Positions 6,876 to 14,738 of a DNA stretch of 21,705 nucleotides are shown piece after piece; position 1 is the first letter of the stretch; every line of letters begins with the position of its first letter. The notes beneath the pieces were generated by a model that did not search any database, had not been told where the DNA came from, and worked only from the letters and a program-made list of their open reading frames with translations. The DNA comes from Oscillospiraceae bacterium (GTDB lineage Bacteria > Bacillota > Clostridia > Oscillospirales > Ruminococcaceae), in the NCBI GenBank assembly GCA_003512525.1, contig DOQG01000031.1, forward strand, positions 1-21,705, in the 5' to 3' direction. The position numbers were made by a program, and so were the translations under genes.

Positions 6876-7163
6876 ATGATGTGCCATTTCAGCGATATAA
6901 GATGTAAAGAAGTTATCAGCATAAAATCGGGCTGTCGTATAGGCTTTGTCGATGATGTTGAGATCGACTCCTGCACGGCGAAGATCTGCCGTATCATTGT
7001 TTACGGCAAAAGCCGCTGTTTCGGACTGTTCGGCAGGGAAGAGGACATATTCATAAACTGGACTGATATCGAGATAATAGGTGAAGATACGATACTTGTC
7101 GGCTGTGATTTTCCGCATCAGCCAAAACGGAAAGGCGGTTTGCTTAAAAATTTGTTCAAATAG
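6876..7163 (+). CDS. ylmC: YlmC/YmxH-family PRC-barrel protein (sporulation-associated)
   Basis: A 95-residue single-domain protein with the YlmC/YmxH pattern: an N-terminal SDIRCKEVISIKSGCRIGFVDDVEID, then ICRIIVYGKSRCFGLFGREEDIFINWTDIEIIGEDTILV, a PRC-barrel-type small beta fold. Family members are widespread in spore-forming Firmicutes and are often annotated as sporulation proteins, but their molecular role is not defined. The ATG at 6876 follows AAGGCGGTG; a second ATG immediately next to it could serve equally well. The C-terminal 15 residues are basic. No strong terminator is seen before the rpsB promoter. Confidence 0.82.
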   Translation: MMCHFSDIRCKEVISIKSGCRIGFVDDVEIDSCTAKICRIIVYGKSRCFGLFGREEDIFINWTDIEIIGEDTILVGCDFPHQPKRKGGLLKNLFK

Positions 7164-7189
7164 CACAATAAAAATTTTCATTCCGAATA

Positions 7190-7218
7190 TTGATTTGAAA
7201 TCCTTATTGTGTTATAAT
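7190..7218 (+). promoter_or_regulatory. Sigma-A promoter for rpsB-tsf
   Basis: TTGATT (7190-7195), 17-bp spacer, TATAAT (7213-7218). An 8-bp inverted repeat CACAATAA (7164-7171)/TTATTGTG (7204-7211) brackets the promoter. Its significance is unknown. Confidence 0.75.
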
Positions 7219-7224
7219 TATAAG

Positions 7225-7333
7225 GCTGTTGAACAGCAAATCCACACGTTATGTATAGCGTTCTGCGGTGCTCACGGGCTTGAACGTGTCAGCATAGCGG
7301 AGGAAAAAACCAAAAATCAAGGAGGACACTACC
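7225..7333 (+). promoter_or_regulatory. rpsB 5' leader, possible S2-responsive structure
   Basis: A leader of about 105 nt between the predicted start and the rpsB ATG. It contains a hairpin GCTGT-TGA-ACAGC (7225-7237) and a second possible stem-loop with CACG/CGTG at its core inside the segment around 7267-7295. In many bacteria ribosomal protein S2 represses its own operon through the leader mRNA. The fold here is my inference and has not been matched to a known motif. The Shine-Dalgarno AAGGAGG lies directly before the ATG. Confidence 0.35.
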
Positions 7334-8071
7334 ATGGCAGTAGTATCAATGAAGCAGCTCTTAGAAGCAGGCGTTCACTTCGGTCACCAGACAAGAAGAT
7401 GGAACCCCAAAATGGCACCCTACATTTTCACAGAGAGAAACGGTATCTATATTATCGATCTCCAGAAGACAGTAAAGAAGCTTGACGAGGCTTACAACTT
7501 CATTCACGAGGTTGCAGCTGACGGCGGCGAGGTTCTGTTTGTAGGTACAAAGAAGCAGGCTGCTGATTCAATCAAGGAAGAAGCACTCAGAGCAAATGCT
7601 CACTATGTAAACGCAAGATGGCTCGGCGGTATGATGACAAACTTCAAGACCATCGAGAAGAGAATTAAAAGACTTGAACAGCTCCACGCAATGGAGAATG
7701 ACGGTACATTCGATCTTCTCCCCAAGAAGGAAGTTGTTAAGCTCAACCTCGAGATCGAAAAGCTCGAGAAGTTCCTCGGCGGTATCAAGAATATGAAGAA
7801 GCTCCCCAGCGCTCTGTTCGTTGTAGATCCCCGCAAGGAAAAGATTGCAGTATCAGAAGCTAAGAAGCTCGGTATCCCCGTAGTAGCTATCGTAGATACA
7901 AACTGTGACCCCGATGAGATCGACTATGTAATCCCCGGTAACGATGACGCTATCCGTGCAGTTAAGCTTATTGCAGGCGCTATGGCTGACGCTATCATCG
8001 AAGCAAGACAGGGTCAGGCTGACGTAGCTGAAGAAGTTGCAGAGGCTGAGGCAGAAGCTACAGAAGAATAA
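7334..8071 (+). CDS. rpsB: 30S ribosomal protein S2
   Basis: A 245-residue S2. It shows the characteristic N-terminal MKQLLEAGVHFGHQTRRWNPKM, the central ARWLGGMMTNFKTI and DPRKEKIAVSEAKKLGIPVVAIVDTNCDPD, all diagnostic. The C-terminus is a short acidic Ala/Glu tail. S2 binds the back of the 30S head/body late in assembly and needs S1 or its equivalents nearby. Codon use is strongly biased (many CTC, AAG, GAG codons), consistent with high expression. AAGGAGG precedes the ATG. It is followed 39 bp later by tsf, the near-universal rpsB-tsf operon. Confidence 0.98.
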   Translation: MAVVSMKQLLEAGVHFGHQTRRWNPKMAPYIFTERNGIYIIDLQKTVKKLDEAYNFIHEVAADGGEVLFVGTKKQAADSIKEEALRANAHYVNARWLGGMMTNFKTIEKRIKRLEQLHAMENDGTFDLLPKKEVVKLNLEIEKLEKFLGGIKNMKKLPSALFVVDPRKEKIAVSEAKKLGIPVVAIVDTNCDPDEIDYVIPGNDDAIRAVKLIAGAMADAIIEARQGQADVAEEVAEAEAEATEE

Positions 8072-8110
8072 TTAGAATAAATACGAATATAAACATAAAG
8101 GAGAATTATA

Positions 8111-9031
8111 ATGGCTATTTCAGCACAGGCAGTAAAGCAGTTAAAAGAGCTCACAAACTGTGGTATGATGGACTGCAAGAGAGCACTTGAAGAAACAAAC
8201 GGCGATGTAGATGCCGCTATCAAGAATCTTCGTGAAAAGGGTCTTGCAAAGGCTGCAAAGAAGTCAGGCAGAATTGCCGCAGAAGGTCTTGTATATACAA
8301 AGATCGACGAAGCTAAGAAGGTCGGCGTTGTAGTTGAGATAAACGTTGAAACAGACTTCGCCGCTAAGACAGACAGATTTATCGAGTTCGTTGAGCTCGT
8401 TGCTGATACGATCATTGAGAATGACGTTGCTGACGTTGACGCTCTTAAGGAAGTTGTTCCCGCAGGTCAGACAGAGAAGATTGGCGATATCCTCACAGAG
8501 AGAATTGCTACAATAGGTGAGAACATTCAGATCCGTCGTTTCAAGAGAATGACAGGCAATCTCTTCGCTTACACACACAACGGTGGCGGTTCAATCATAG
8601 GTTCTATGATCAAGATTGAGGCTGACGATGTTGACAGCGATGCTGTTAAGGCTTGCGCCAAGGATCTTCTTCTCCAGATCACAGCAAGTGCTCCTCAGTT
8701 TGTTTCACAGGCTGACGTTCCCGCTTCTGTTATCGAGGCTGAGAAGGAAGTACAGCTTAAGCTCGTTCAGAATGAAAACGAGCAGTCTGCTAAGCCCAAG
8801 CCCCAGAACGTTCTTGAAAAGATCGTTGACGGCAGAATGAGAAAGTTTGCTGAGGAGATCTGCTTACTTGATCAGCCTTATGTTAAGGATCCTAACCTTA
8901 CAGTTGCTAAGTTCATTGCATCTGTTGGCAAGAACATCAAGGTTGTTGAGTTCGTTCGCTTTGAAAAGGGCGAAGGTATCCAGAAGAAGGAAGATGACTT
9001 CGCTGCTGAAGTTGCTTCTATGGTTAAGTAA
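8111..9031 (+). CDS. tsf: Elongation factor Ts
   Basis: A 306-residue EF-Ts, the nucleotide exchange factor that regenerates EF-Tu-GTP. The N-terminal UBA-like domain has VKQLKELTNCGMMDCKRALEETNGD, followed by the core motif VVEINVETDFAAKTDRF with the conserved TDF contact to EF-Tu. The long coiled second half ends near EFVRFEKGEG. AAAGGAGAA lies upstream of the ATG. It is co-transcribed with rpsB and closed by a strong terminator just downstream. Confidence 0.98.
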   Translation: MAISAQAVKQLKELTNCGMMDCKRALEETNGDVDAAIKNLREKGLAKAAKKSGRIAAEGLVYTKIDEAKKVGVVVEINVETDFAAKTDRFIEFVELVADTIIENDVADVDALKEVVPAGQTEKIGDILTERIATIGENIQIRRFKRMTGNLFAYTHNGGGSIIGSMIKIEADDVDSDAVKACAKDLLLQITASAPQFVSQADVPASVIEAEKEVQLKLVQNENEQSAKPKPQNVLEKIVDGRMRKFAEEICLLDQPYVKDPNLTVAKFIASVGKNIKVVEFVRFEKGEGIQKKEDDFAAEVASMVK

Positions 9032-9050
9032 ATCTAAACAAATAACAATG

Positions 9051-9080
9051 AAAGCCCTGAGCTAACGCTCAGGGCTTTTT
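9051..9080 (+). terminator. Terminator of the rpsB-tsf operon
   Basis: A 12-bp stem AAAGCCCTGAGC/GCTCAGGGCTTT with TAAC loop and a following T-tract, 20 bp past the tsf stop. The A-tract on the other side makes it usable in both directions, so it may also back up clpB termination. Confidence 0.92.
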
Positions 9081-9090
9081 GGTATAGCTA

Positions 9091-9116
9091 AGGGGCTGTG
9101 TCTAACAGCCCCTTTT
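9091..9116 (+). terminator. Second hairpin between convergent tsf and clpB
   Basis: Stem AGGGGCTGT/ACAGCCCCT with a 5-base loop followed by TTTT on the plus strand. A further small hairpin ATCGGC/GCCGAT (9121-9137) follows, just beyond the clpB stop. Together these fill the convergent gap; no gene is present in it. Confidence 0.65.
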
Positions 9117-9153
9117 GCTTATCGGCAAACCGCCGATAGATATATCTATATGA

Positions 9154-11751
9154 TTATTTGCATATCAGCTTTTCGCCGTCATAGTCCACCGTCAGCGTAC
9201 TGCCGGGCGCTACATCGTCTGCGATCAGCTTTCTTGCGATAAGCGTTTCGATCTTACGCTGTATAAATCTCTTAAGCGGTCTTGCGCCGTAGTTCGGGTC
9301 AAAGCCGTTGTCGATCACATAATCCTTAGCGGCATCTGTAATTGCGAAACCGACTTCCTTATCGGCAAGACGTTTTTTGAGCTCGCCAAGCATAAGGTCA
9401 ACGATTCCTGATATTTCGTCCTTGCGGAGCGGCTTGTAGAATACAATCTCATCAAGACGGTTGAGAAATTCCGGTCTGAACTGTGTTTTAAGCAGCTTGT
9501 TGACCTCATTCTTAGCCTCATCGGAAATCTCGCCTTTATCATTGATACCGTCAAGGATATACGATGAGCCGAGGTTACTTGTCAGAATGATAATAGTATT
9601 CTTGAAGTCTACTGTTCTGCCCTGAGAGTCGGTAATTCTACCGTCATCGAGAATCTGTAACAGGATATTGAATACATCGGGGTGAGCCTTTTCGACTTCA
9701 TCAAGAAGTACGACCGAGTAGGGTTTTCTTCTTACAGCCTCGGTCAGCTGACCGCCTTCTTCATATCCGACATATCCTGGAGGCGCACCGATAAGACGGC
9801 TCACGCTGAATTTCTCCATGTACTCCGACATATCGATACGCACCATGCTGTGCTCATCGTCAAACAGAGCCTCGGCAAGAGCCTTTGCAAGCTCTGTCTT
9901 ACCTACACCGGTAGGACCTAAGAACAGGAACGAGCCTATAGGCTGATCGGGATTTGCGATACCTGCCCTTGAACGCAGTATAGCCTCGCTTACCTTTTCA
10001 ACGGCTTCGTCCTGACCTATTACACGCTTATGAAGTATATCTTCCATATGGAGCAGTTTTTCACGCTCGCCCTCCATCAGCTTTGCGACAGGGATACCTG
10101 TCCAGCGGCAGATAATTTTCGCGATCTCTTCCTCTGTTACCTTATCGTGCAGCATAGACGCAGATTTTGACTGCTCTGCGAGCTTTTCTTCTTCCTCAAG
10201 CTCTTTTTGTAACTGAGGGAGCTTGCCGTATTTAAGCTCAGCCGCCTTATTCAGATCATAGCTTCTTTCAGCCTGCTCGATTAGGCCGTTGGTGCTTTCA
10301 ATTTCTTCACGGAGCTTTTGTACCTTTGAAATAGCGTTACGCTCGTTCTCCCACTTTGCCTTCATCTCGTTGAACTTTGAACGCATTTCGGCAAGCTCCT
10401 GCTGTACCTCGGCAAGATGTTCAACTGAGATACGGTCGGTTTCCTTTTTAAGTGCGGCTTCTTCTATCTCATGCTGCATTATCTTTCTGCGGATATCATC
10501 AAGCTCGGACGGCATAGATTCCATTTCGGTCTTGATAAGCGCACACGCTTCATCTACAAGGTCGATCGCCTTATCGGGTAAAAATCTATCAGAGATATAT
10601 CTGTCTGATAAAGTAGCGGCGGCAATAAGCGCCGAGTCGTGAATTTTAACGCCGTGGAACACCTCGTAACGTTCCTTTAAGCCACGCAGTATAGAAATAG
10701 TATCCTCTACCGTAGGCTCGTTTACCATTACCGGCTGGAAACGTCTTTCGAGGGCGGCATCCTTTTCAATGTACTGTCTGTACTCATTGAGCGTTGTTGC
10801 ACCTATGCAGTGAAGCTCGCCTCTTGCAAGCAGAGGCTTCAGCAGGTTTCCTGCGTCCATTGCACCGTCAGTCTTGCCTGCGCCTACTATGGTATGAAGC
10901 TCATCTATGAACAGTATTATTTGACCCTCTGACTTCTTTATGGTCTGCAATACCGCTTTAAGTCTTTCCTCAAATTCGCCTCTGTATTTTGCACCTGCAA
11001 CAAGTGCGCCCATATCCAGCGAGAATATCTGACGTTCCTTTAAGTTCTCGGGAACATCACCACGCACAATACGCAGAGCCAGACCCTCTGCAATAGCTGT
11101 TTTACCTACACCGGGTTCGCCTATCAGTACGGGGTTGTTTTTCGTCTTACGGGAAAGAATACGGATAACGTTTCTGATTTCCGTATCTCTGCCGATAACG
11201 GGGTCAAGCTTGTTCTGACGTGCCAGCTCCGTCAGATCCTGACCGTACTTTTTGAGAACGTCATAGGTTTCTTCGGGGTTCTGTCCGGTAACACGCACAC
11301 TGCCTCTTACCTGTTCAAGTGCCTGTAAGAATGCTTTTTCGGTAATTCCGCATTTAGAGAAAATATCCTTTAACTGCGAGTTCGGCTTTTCGAGAAGTCC
11401 GATGAACAGATGTTCTACCGAGATATACTCGTCCTTCATCTGCTTTGCCTTTTCTTCTGCGGCAGTGAATGCCTTATCCACATCGGGGGATACATACACC
11501 TTTTCAGGATCTCTGCCGCTGCCGGTTACTTTAGGTATACCTGCGGCACTCTGCTCGGTTAGCTTTGTCAGCTGTGAAGCGTCTGCTCCCATCTTCTTGA
11601 TGAGCTGAGGGATAAGTCCGTCCTCAGCCTGCAACAGTGCAAGTAAAACGTGCTGTTGTTCTATATTCATATTCTGATACGAAACAGCAATACTCTGAGC
11701 TGTGCTTATAGCTTCCATTGATTTCTGTGTCAGGTTATTAGTGTTCAGCAT
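9154..11751 (-). CDS. clpB: ATP-dependent disaggregase ClpB
   Basis: An 865-residue Hsp100 chaperone of usual ClpB length. The N-terminal double-repeat Clp_N domain (about 1-150) is followed by AAA+ module 1 with Walker A GEPGVGKT at 211-218 and Walker B FIDELH. A coiled-coil middle domain rich in Glu/Lys/Arg comes next (about 405-525), which distinguishes ClpB from ClpC/ClpA. AAA+ module 2 has GPTGVGKT and VVLLDEVEKAHPDV, and the C-terminal domain has RFIQRKIETLIA. It lacks the ClpP-binding loop expected of protease partners, as far as I can see. With DnaK it resolves aggregates. No CIRCE or CtsR operator is visible upstream. The nearest clear promoter is in front of the ribbon-helix-helix gene 64 bp upstream, implying co-transcription. 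Confidence 0.96.
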   Translation of the reverse strand: MLNTNNLTQKSMEAISTAQSIAVSYQNMNIEQQHVLLALLQAEDGLIPQLIKKMGADASQLTKLTEQSAAGIPKVTGSGRDPEKVYVSPDVDKAFTAAEEKAKQMKDEYISVEHLFIGLLEKPNSQLKDIFSKCGITEKAFLQALEQVRGSVRVTGQNPEETYDVLKKYGQDLTELARQNKLDPVIGRDTEIRNVIRILSRKTKNNPVLIGEPGVGKTAIAEGLALRIVRGDVPENLKERQIFSLDMGALVAGAKYRGEFEERLKAVLQTIKKSEGQIILFIDELHTIVGAGKTDGAMDAGNLLKPLLARGELHCIGATTLNEYRQYIEKDAALERRFQPVMVNEPTVEDTISILRGLKERYEVFHGVKIHDSALIAAATLSDRYISDRFLPDKAIDLVDEACALIKTEMESMPSELDDIRRKIMQHEIEEAALKKETDRISVEHLAEVQQELAEMRSKFNEMKAKWENERNAISKVQKLREEIESTNGLIEQAERSYDLNKAAELKYGKLPQLQKELEEEEKLAEQSKSASMLHDKVTEEEIAKIICRWTGIPVAKLMEGEREKLLHMEDILHKRVIGQDEAVEKVSEAILRSRAGIANPDQPIGSFLFLGPTGVGKTELAKALAEALFDDEHSMVRIDMSEYMEKFSVSRLIGAPPGYVGYEEGGQLTEAVRRKPYSVVLLDEVEKAHPDVFNILLQILDDGRITDSQGRTVDFKNTIIILTSNLGSSYILDGINDKGEISDEAKNEVNKLLKTQFRPEFLNRLDEIVFYKPLRKDEISGIVDLMLGELKKRLADKEVGFAITDAAKDYVIDNGFDPNYGARPLKRFIQRKIETLIARKLIADDVAPGSTLTVDYDGEKLICK

Positions 11752-11815
11752 ATCAAGATCATCCTTTCCTTTTGGCTTAAAAGCCTGTGCTTATGTTCTG
11801 CGGCATATCGTGCTG

Positions 11816-12484
11816 TTATACAATGACTTTCACAGCTTTCATATGCTCTTTGTAGGCGGCATCAATAAGTGCTATCGCCTGTTTTCTGTTATCTGCGTTT
11901 TCAAAATAAAGCTTGATGGTTCTGTCGAGAAAGTTGACATAATCAGCAATAGCCTTGGCGGTAAGATTAGGGTCGGATACTTTTCGTGTATCCTTAAGAA
12001 TAGGCTTATTAAGCATTCTCGTCATCTTGTCATTATCTATCTGCATGATTATATCAATATCGGTAAACTGTGCCAGATTTCGGCGCTCGATGCTCGCAAA
12101 GCAGGTGAGAAAGTCGTTCATCAGCGTCACAAGTGCCGCATTCTGCGTTCTGAAGCTGACTTTCAACCGTCCGAGGTACTTGCCCTCGCGCATAAGCTCT
12201 ACCGAATAACGTATTGTCGGCTTGTATTTATAAGGCAGCGGGCTTTTGATAAGCATACCTCCATCGCCCGCCGCAGTCTGCAAGCGGAATATCTCCTCGT
12301 CAAAAAAACTGCTGATATTCTCCATTATGTTACGCATTCGTATTTCGGGCGTTTGCATTGAGAGCTTTTCGGCAAGTATCCTGTCGATAAGTGCCGAGCG
12401 GCTGGTATTCATTCTGTATGCCAGCGAGTCTATCGCTCGTACTATCTCATCTGACAGCACCAGGCTGTATACACTTTTACTCAT
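11816..12484 (-). CDS. Ribbon-helix-helix DNA-binding protein with long C-terminal domain, unknown function
   Basis: A 222-residue protein. Residues about 3-42 (KSVYSLVLSDEIVRAIDSLAYRMNTSRSALIDRILAEKLS) give a strand followed by two helices, the CopG/MetJ-type ribbon-helix-helix pattern. The remaining roughly 175 residues match no family I recognise: a mixed region with IRYSVELM...YLGRLKVSFR strands and a helical end. I chose the ATG at 12484 over one 25 codons upstream because the upstream one lies within the promoter, on the -10 box. A Shine-Dalgarno-like AAAGGAA is rather distant (about 13 nt). It lies 64 bp upstream of clpB on the same strand with no terminator, so it is probably an operon partner and possibly a regulator of clpB or of itself. 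Confidence 0.75.
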   Translation of the reverse strand: MSKSVYSLVLSDEIVRAIDSLAYRMNTSRSALIDRILAEKLSMQTPEIRMRNIMENISSFFDEEIFRLQTAAGDGGMLIKSPLPYKYKPTIRYSVELMREGKYLGRLKVSFRTQNAALVTLMNDFLTCFASIERRNLAQFTDIDIIMQIDNDKMTRMLNKPILKDTRKVSDPNLTAKAIADYVNFLDRTIKLYFENADNRKQAIALIDAAYKEHMKAVKVIV

Positions 12485-12549
12485 TTTTTGACGATCATTC
12501 CTTTCGATTAAGCTATCTATATTAACAGCCTTTTTCTGACTGTGAACAT

Positions 12550-12578
12550 ATTGTAGCACACTTTTAGTAACTTGTCAA
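12550..12578 (-). promoter_or_regulatory. Sigma-A promoter for the RHH gene-clpB unit
   Basis: On the minus strand: -35 TTGACA (12573-12578, consensus), 17-bp spacer, -10 TACAAT (12550-12555). The upstream sequence is very A/T-rich, as in an UP element. The transcript would have a leader of about 60 nt before the chosen start. Confidence 0.8.
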
Positions 12579-12681
12579 GAGGTTTATATAAATTTTTTTA
12601 CGAGTTATGAAAATATTTTTTAAATTATTGAGGATTGCACCGAAAAATTGCCTTGTAAAGCCGATTTGCCTATACATACAA

Positions 12682-12714
12682 AAATCCCCCTCCGATTATC
12701 TCGGAGGGGGATTT
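12682..12714 (-). terminator. Terminator of the fuc genes (after fucO)
   Basis: A 14-bp stem AAATCCCCCTCCGA/TCGGAGGGGGATTT with a 5-base loop, followed on the minus strand by TTTTTG. It lies 13 bp beyond the fucO stop codon. Confidence 0.92.
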
Positions 12715-12727
12715 GATGCAAATATTA

Positions 12728-13882
12728 TCAGAATGCCTTCTTGTAGATTTCGAGTATCTCGTCGGAGTTGGTTTCTCTGGGATTGCCGCCTGTGCATACA
12801 TCGTTGAATGCGGCTACGGACAGATCCTTGAGGTCTTCTTCCTTGACATCGATCTCGTGGAGCTTCTGAGGAATGTTTATAGACAGTGACAGCTTGCGTA
12901 CAGCTTCAACAGCAGCCTTTACGCCTTCTTCATCTGTCATATTTTCTGTACCCTGTACGCCCATAGCCTTTGCTATAGCCTTGTACTTGGGCTTTGCGGG
13001 GCTTTCTGCGTTATATTCCATTACATAGGGGAGCAGAAGTGCGTTTGCAACGCCGTGGGGTGTATCGTAGAATGCACCGAGAGGGTGAGCCATTGAGTGA
13101 ACGATACCAAGACCTACGTTTGAGAAGCCCATACCTGCTATGTACTGAGCAAGTGCCATTGTTTCCCTTGCCTTGGGGTCGCCCTGAACACTGTCGTACA
13201 GTGAGCCTGCTATAAGCTCGATAGCACGGAGCTCAACCATATCGGACAGCTCCCACGCACCTTTTGTGATATATCCTTCGATAGCATGTGTCAGTGCGTC
13301 CATACCTGTTGATGCGCACAGACCCTTAGGCATACCCATCATAAGATCGCTGTCTACGATAGCTACAACGGGGATATCCTTGGGATCAACGCAAACCATC
13401 TTCTTCTTGTTTGCTTCGTCCGTGATAACGTAGTTGATAGTAACCTCTGCCGCTGTACCCGATGTTGTGGGAAGCGCGATCAGCGGAATACTCTTGTTCT
13501 TTGTATCTGCAACGCCTTCAAGTGAAACGACATCTGCAAAGTCGGGGTTAGCTATAATGATGCCTACAGCCTTTGCTGTATCCATAACTGAGCCGCCGCC
13601 TACAGCTACGAGTGAGTCAGCGCCCATCTCCTTGAATTTTGCAACACCTGTCTGAACATTTGCTACTGTGGGGTTTGCCTTAACGTCACTGTATATTTCA
13701 TAGGCAATTCCTGCCTTGTCAAGCTCTGCCGTAACCTTTGTAGCCACTCCGCATTCAAGCAGTACCTTATCGGTAACGAACATTACCTTTTTAAGTCCTC
13801 TGCCTGTAAGCTCAGGAACGAGGTTTTCTCTTGCGCCTGCGCCGAAATATGAAGTTTCGTTAAGTATAAAACGATTAGCCAT
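12728..13882 (-). CDS. fucO: Lactaldehyde reductase (L-1,2-propanediol oxidoreductase)
   Basis: A 384-residue iron-containing (group III) alcohol dehydrogenase, colinear with Escherichia coli FucO from MANRFILNET onwards. NAD-binding GGGS is at 95-98. Metal ligands Asp195, His199, His262 and His276 are all present (MDALTHAIEGY and HSMAHPLGAFYDTPHG). It reduces L-lactaldehyde from the FucA reaction to 1,2-propanediol with NADH, regenerating NAD under anaerobic conditions. It follows fucA after a 146-bp gap with its own promoter, so it can be expressed apart from the upstream fuc genes. Residues such as GMGFSNVGLG and CTGGNPRETN support the FucO subfamily over generic alcohol dehydrogenases. 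Confidence 0.93.
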   Translation of the reverse strand: MANRFILNETSYFGAGARENLVPELTGRGLKKVMFVTDKVLLECGVATKVTAELDKAGIAYEIYSDVKANPTVANVQTGVAKFKEMGADSLVAVGGGSVMDTAKAVGIIIANPDFADVVSLEGVADTKNKSIPLIALPTTSGTAAEVTINYVITDEANKKKMVCVDPKDIPVVAIVDSDLMMGMPKGLCASTGMDALTHAIEGYITKGAWELSDMVELRAIELIAGSLYDSVQGDPKARETMALAQYIAGMGFSNVGLGIVHSMAHPLGAFYDTPHGVANALLLPYVMEYNAESPAKPKYKAIAKAMGVQGTENMTDEEGVKAAVEAVRKLSLSINIPQKLHEIDVKEEDLKDLSVAAFNDVCTGGNPRETNSDEILEIYKKAF

Positions 13883-13946
13883 TGGTCTTTACCATCCTGT
13901 TCTTTGAATTTAAAGCACGGAATATATATTTCCGTTTGCTGTATTC

Positions 13947-13975
13947 ATTATACTACCTTTGGATAGAAAATGCAA
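13947..13975 (-). promoter_or_regulatory. Putative promoter of fucO
   Basis: On the minus strand: -35 TTGCAT (13970-13975, half consensus), 17-bp spacer, -10 TATAAT (13947-13952). About 65 nt of leader precedes the fucO ATG. The weak -35 suggests activation or regulation. Confidence 0.6.
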
Positions 13976-13990
13976 CACTTTTCACAAAAG

Positions 13991-14029
13991 TTTTACATTT
14001 ATCACGGGTAATATATGTAAAAGTTACAT
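13991..14029. promoter_or_regulatory. TTACAT/ATGTAA dyad between fucA and fucO (candidate operator)
   Basis: A 15-bp dyad ATGTAA-AAG-TTACAT (14015-14029) overlaps the fucA stop codon. A further half site TTTTACAT lies at 13991-13998, so three copies of the TTACAT/ATGTAA motif lie just upstream of the fucO promoter. No U-tract is present, so a terminator is unlikely. A regulator-binding site is the simplest reading. Confidence 0.4.
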
Positions 14030-14703
14030 TAAAGGTATTTCTTGTAACCCGGATGCTTGCCTGTAACGCCGTATTGCTCTCTCATGCCGATAAGTCTGTC
14101 GATGTTATCGGTGGTGATATCCTTTACGCCGCCGAGCAGTCTTGCTACAAGAGAAATATGAGCCTGAAGCTCCATTGTTTCCATTCTGTAGTATGCTGTG
14201 ATAAGGTCTGCGCCTACTGTCAGTGCACCATGGTTTTCAAGGAGCATACAGTCGTGTTCCTTTAAGTAAGGCGCAATTGCTTCAGGTACTTCGTAGGTCG
14301 AGGGCGTACCGTAGGGAGTGAGCGGTATTGAGCCTACTCCGATTACAGTTTCTATCATGCAATAATCATCCATTGGAAGATGAGCACAGGCAAAGCCGGT
14401 CGAAACAGGAGGATGAGCGTGTACTACTGCGCCGACATCGGGACGCTCCTTGTAGCATCTCAGGTGCATCTTTACCTCCGATGAGGGACGGAAGCCCTCA
14501 GCGGCTTCAAGTATGTTGAAGTCATCATCTATAAGACCTATCTTTTCGGGAGTGATAAATGCCTTGCTGACACCTGTCTGCGTAGCAAGATACTTGCCCT
14601 CGGCTACCTTTACCGTTACATTGCCGTCATTTGCGGCGACCCAGCCTTTCTGCCAGAGCTTGTGGCAGATATCGACCATCTGTTCTTTTATTTCTTCGTA
14701 CAT
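14029..14703 (-). CDS. fucA: L-fuculose-1-phosphate aldolase
   Basis: A 224-residue class II (zinc) aldolase of the FucA/RhaD/AraD family. The zinc ligands are in place: His95 and His97 in VVHAHPP and His158 in LLENHGAL. The catalytic Glu76 is in RPSSEVKMH. The enzyme cleaves L-fuculose-1-phosphate to dihydroxyacetone phosphate and L-lactaldehyde. GAAAGGATATAAAT precedes the ATG, and it is 35 bp downstream of fucU. By sequence alone the family also contains ribulose-phosphate epimerase-like and methylthioribulose enzymes, but the fuc context decides. Confidence 0.92.
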   Translation of the reverse strand: MYEEIKEQMVDICHKLWQKGWVAANDGNVTVKVAEGKYLATQTGVSKAFITPEKIGLIDDDFNILEAAEGFRPSSEVKMHLRCYKERPDVGAVVHAHPPVSTGFACAHLPMDDYCMIETVIGVGSIPLTPYGTPSTYEVPEAIAPYLKEHDCMLLENHGALTVGADLITAYYRMETMELQAHISLVARLLGGVKDITTDNIDRLIGMREQYGVTGKHPGYKKYL

Positions 14704-14738
14704 ATTTATATCCTTTCGGTTGTTTATTTTATCTGCGT

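Noticed and set aside
11752..11815. CIRCE or CtsR operator upstream of clpB
   Set aside because: Neither the TTAGCACTC inverted repeat nor the GGTCAAA tandem heptamers are present in the intergenic sequence or upstream of the RHH gene.
12496..12501. Tiny ORF (ATG-ATC-GTC-AAA-AAA-TGA) overlapping the RHH start
   Set aside because: The Shine-Dalgarno-like AAAGGA directly abuts its ATG, so efficient initiation is unlikely; probably coincidence.
13976..13992. Rex operator upstream of fucO (TTGTGA-type half site)
   Set aside because: Only one half site is seen; the second half does not match the symmetric Rex consensus.
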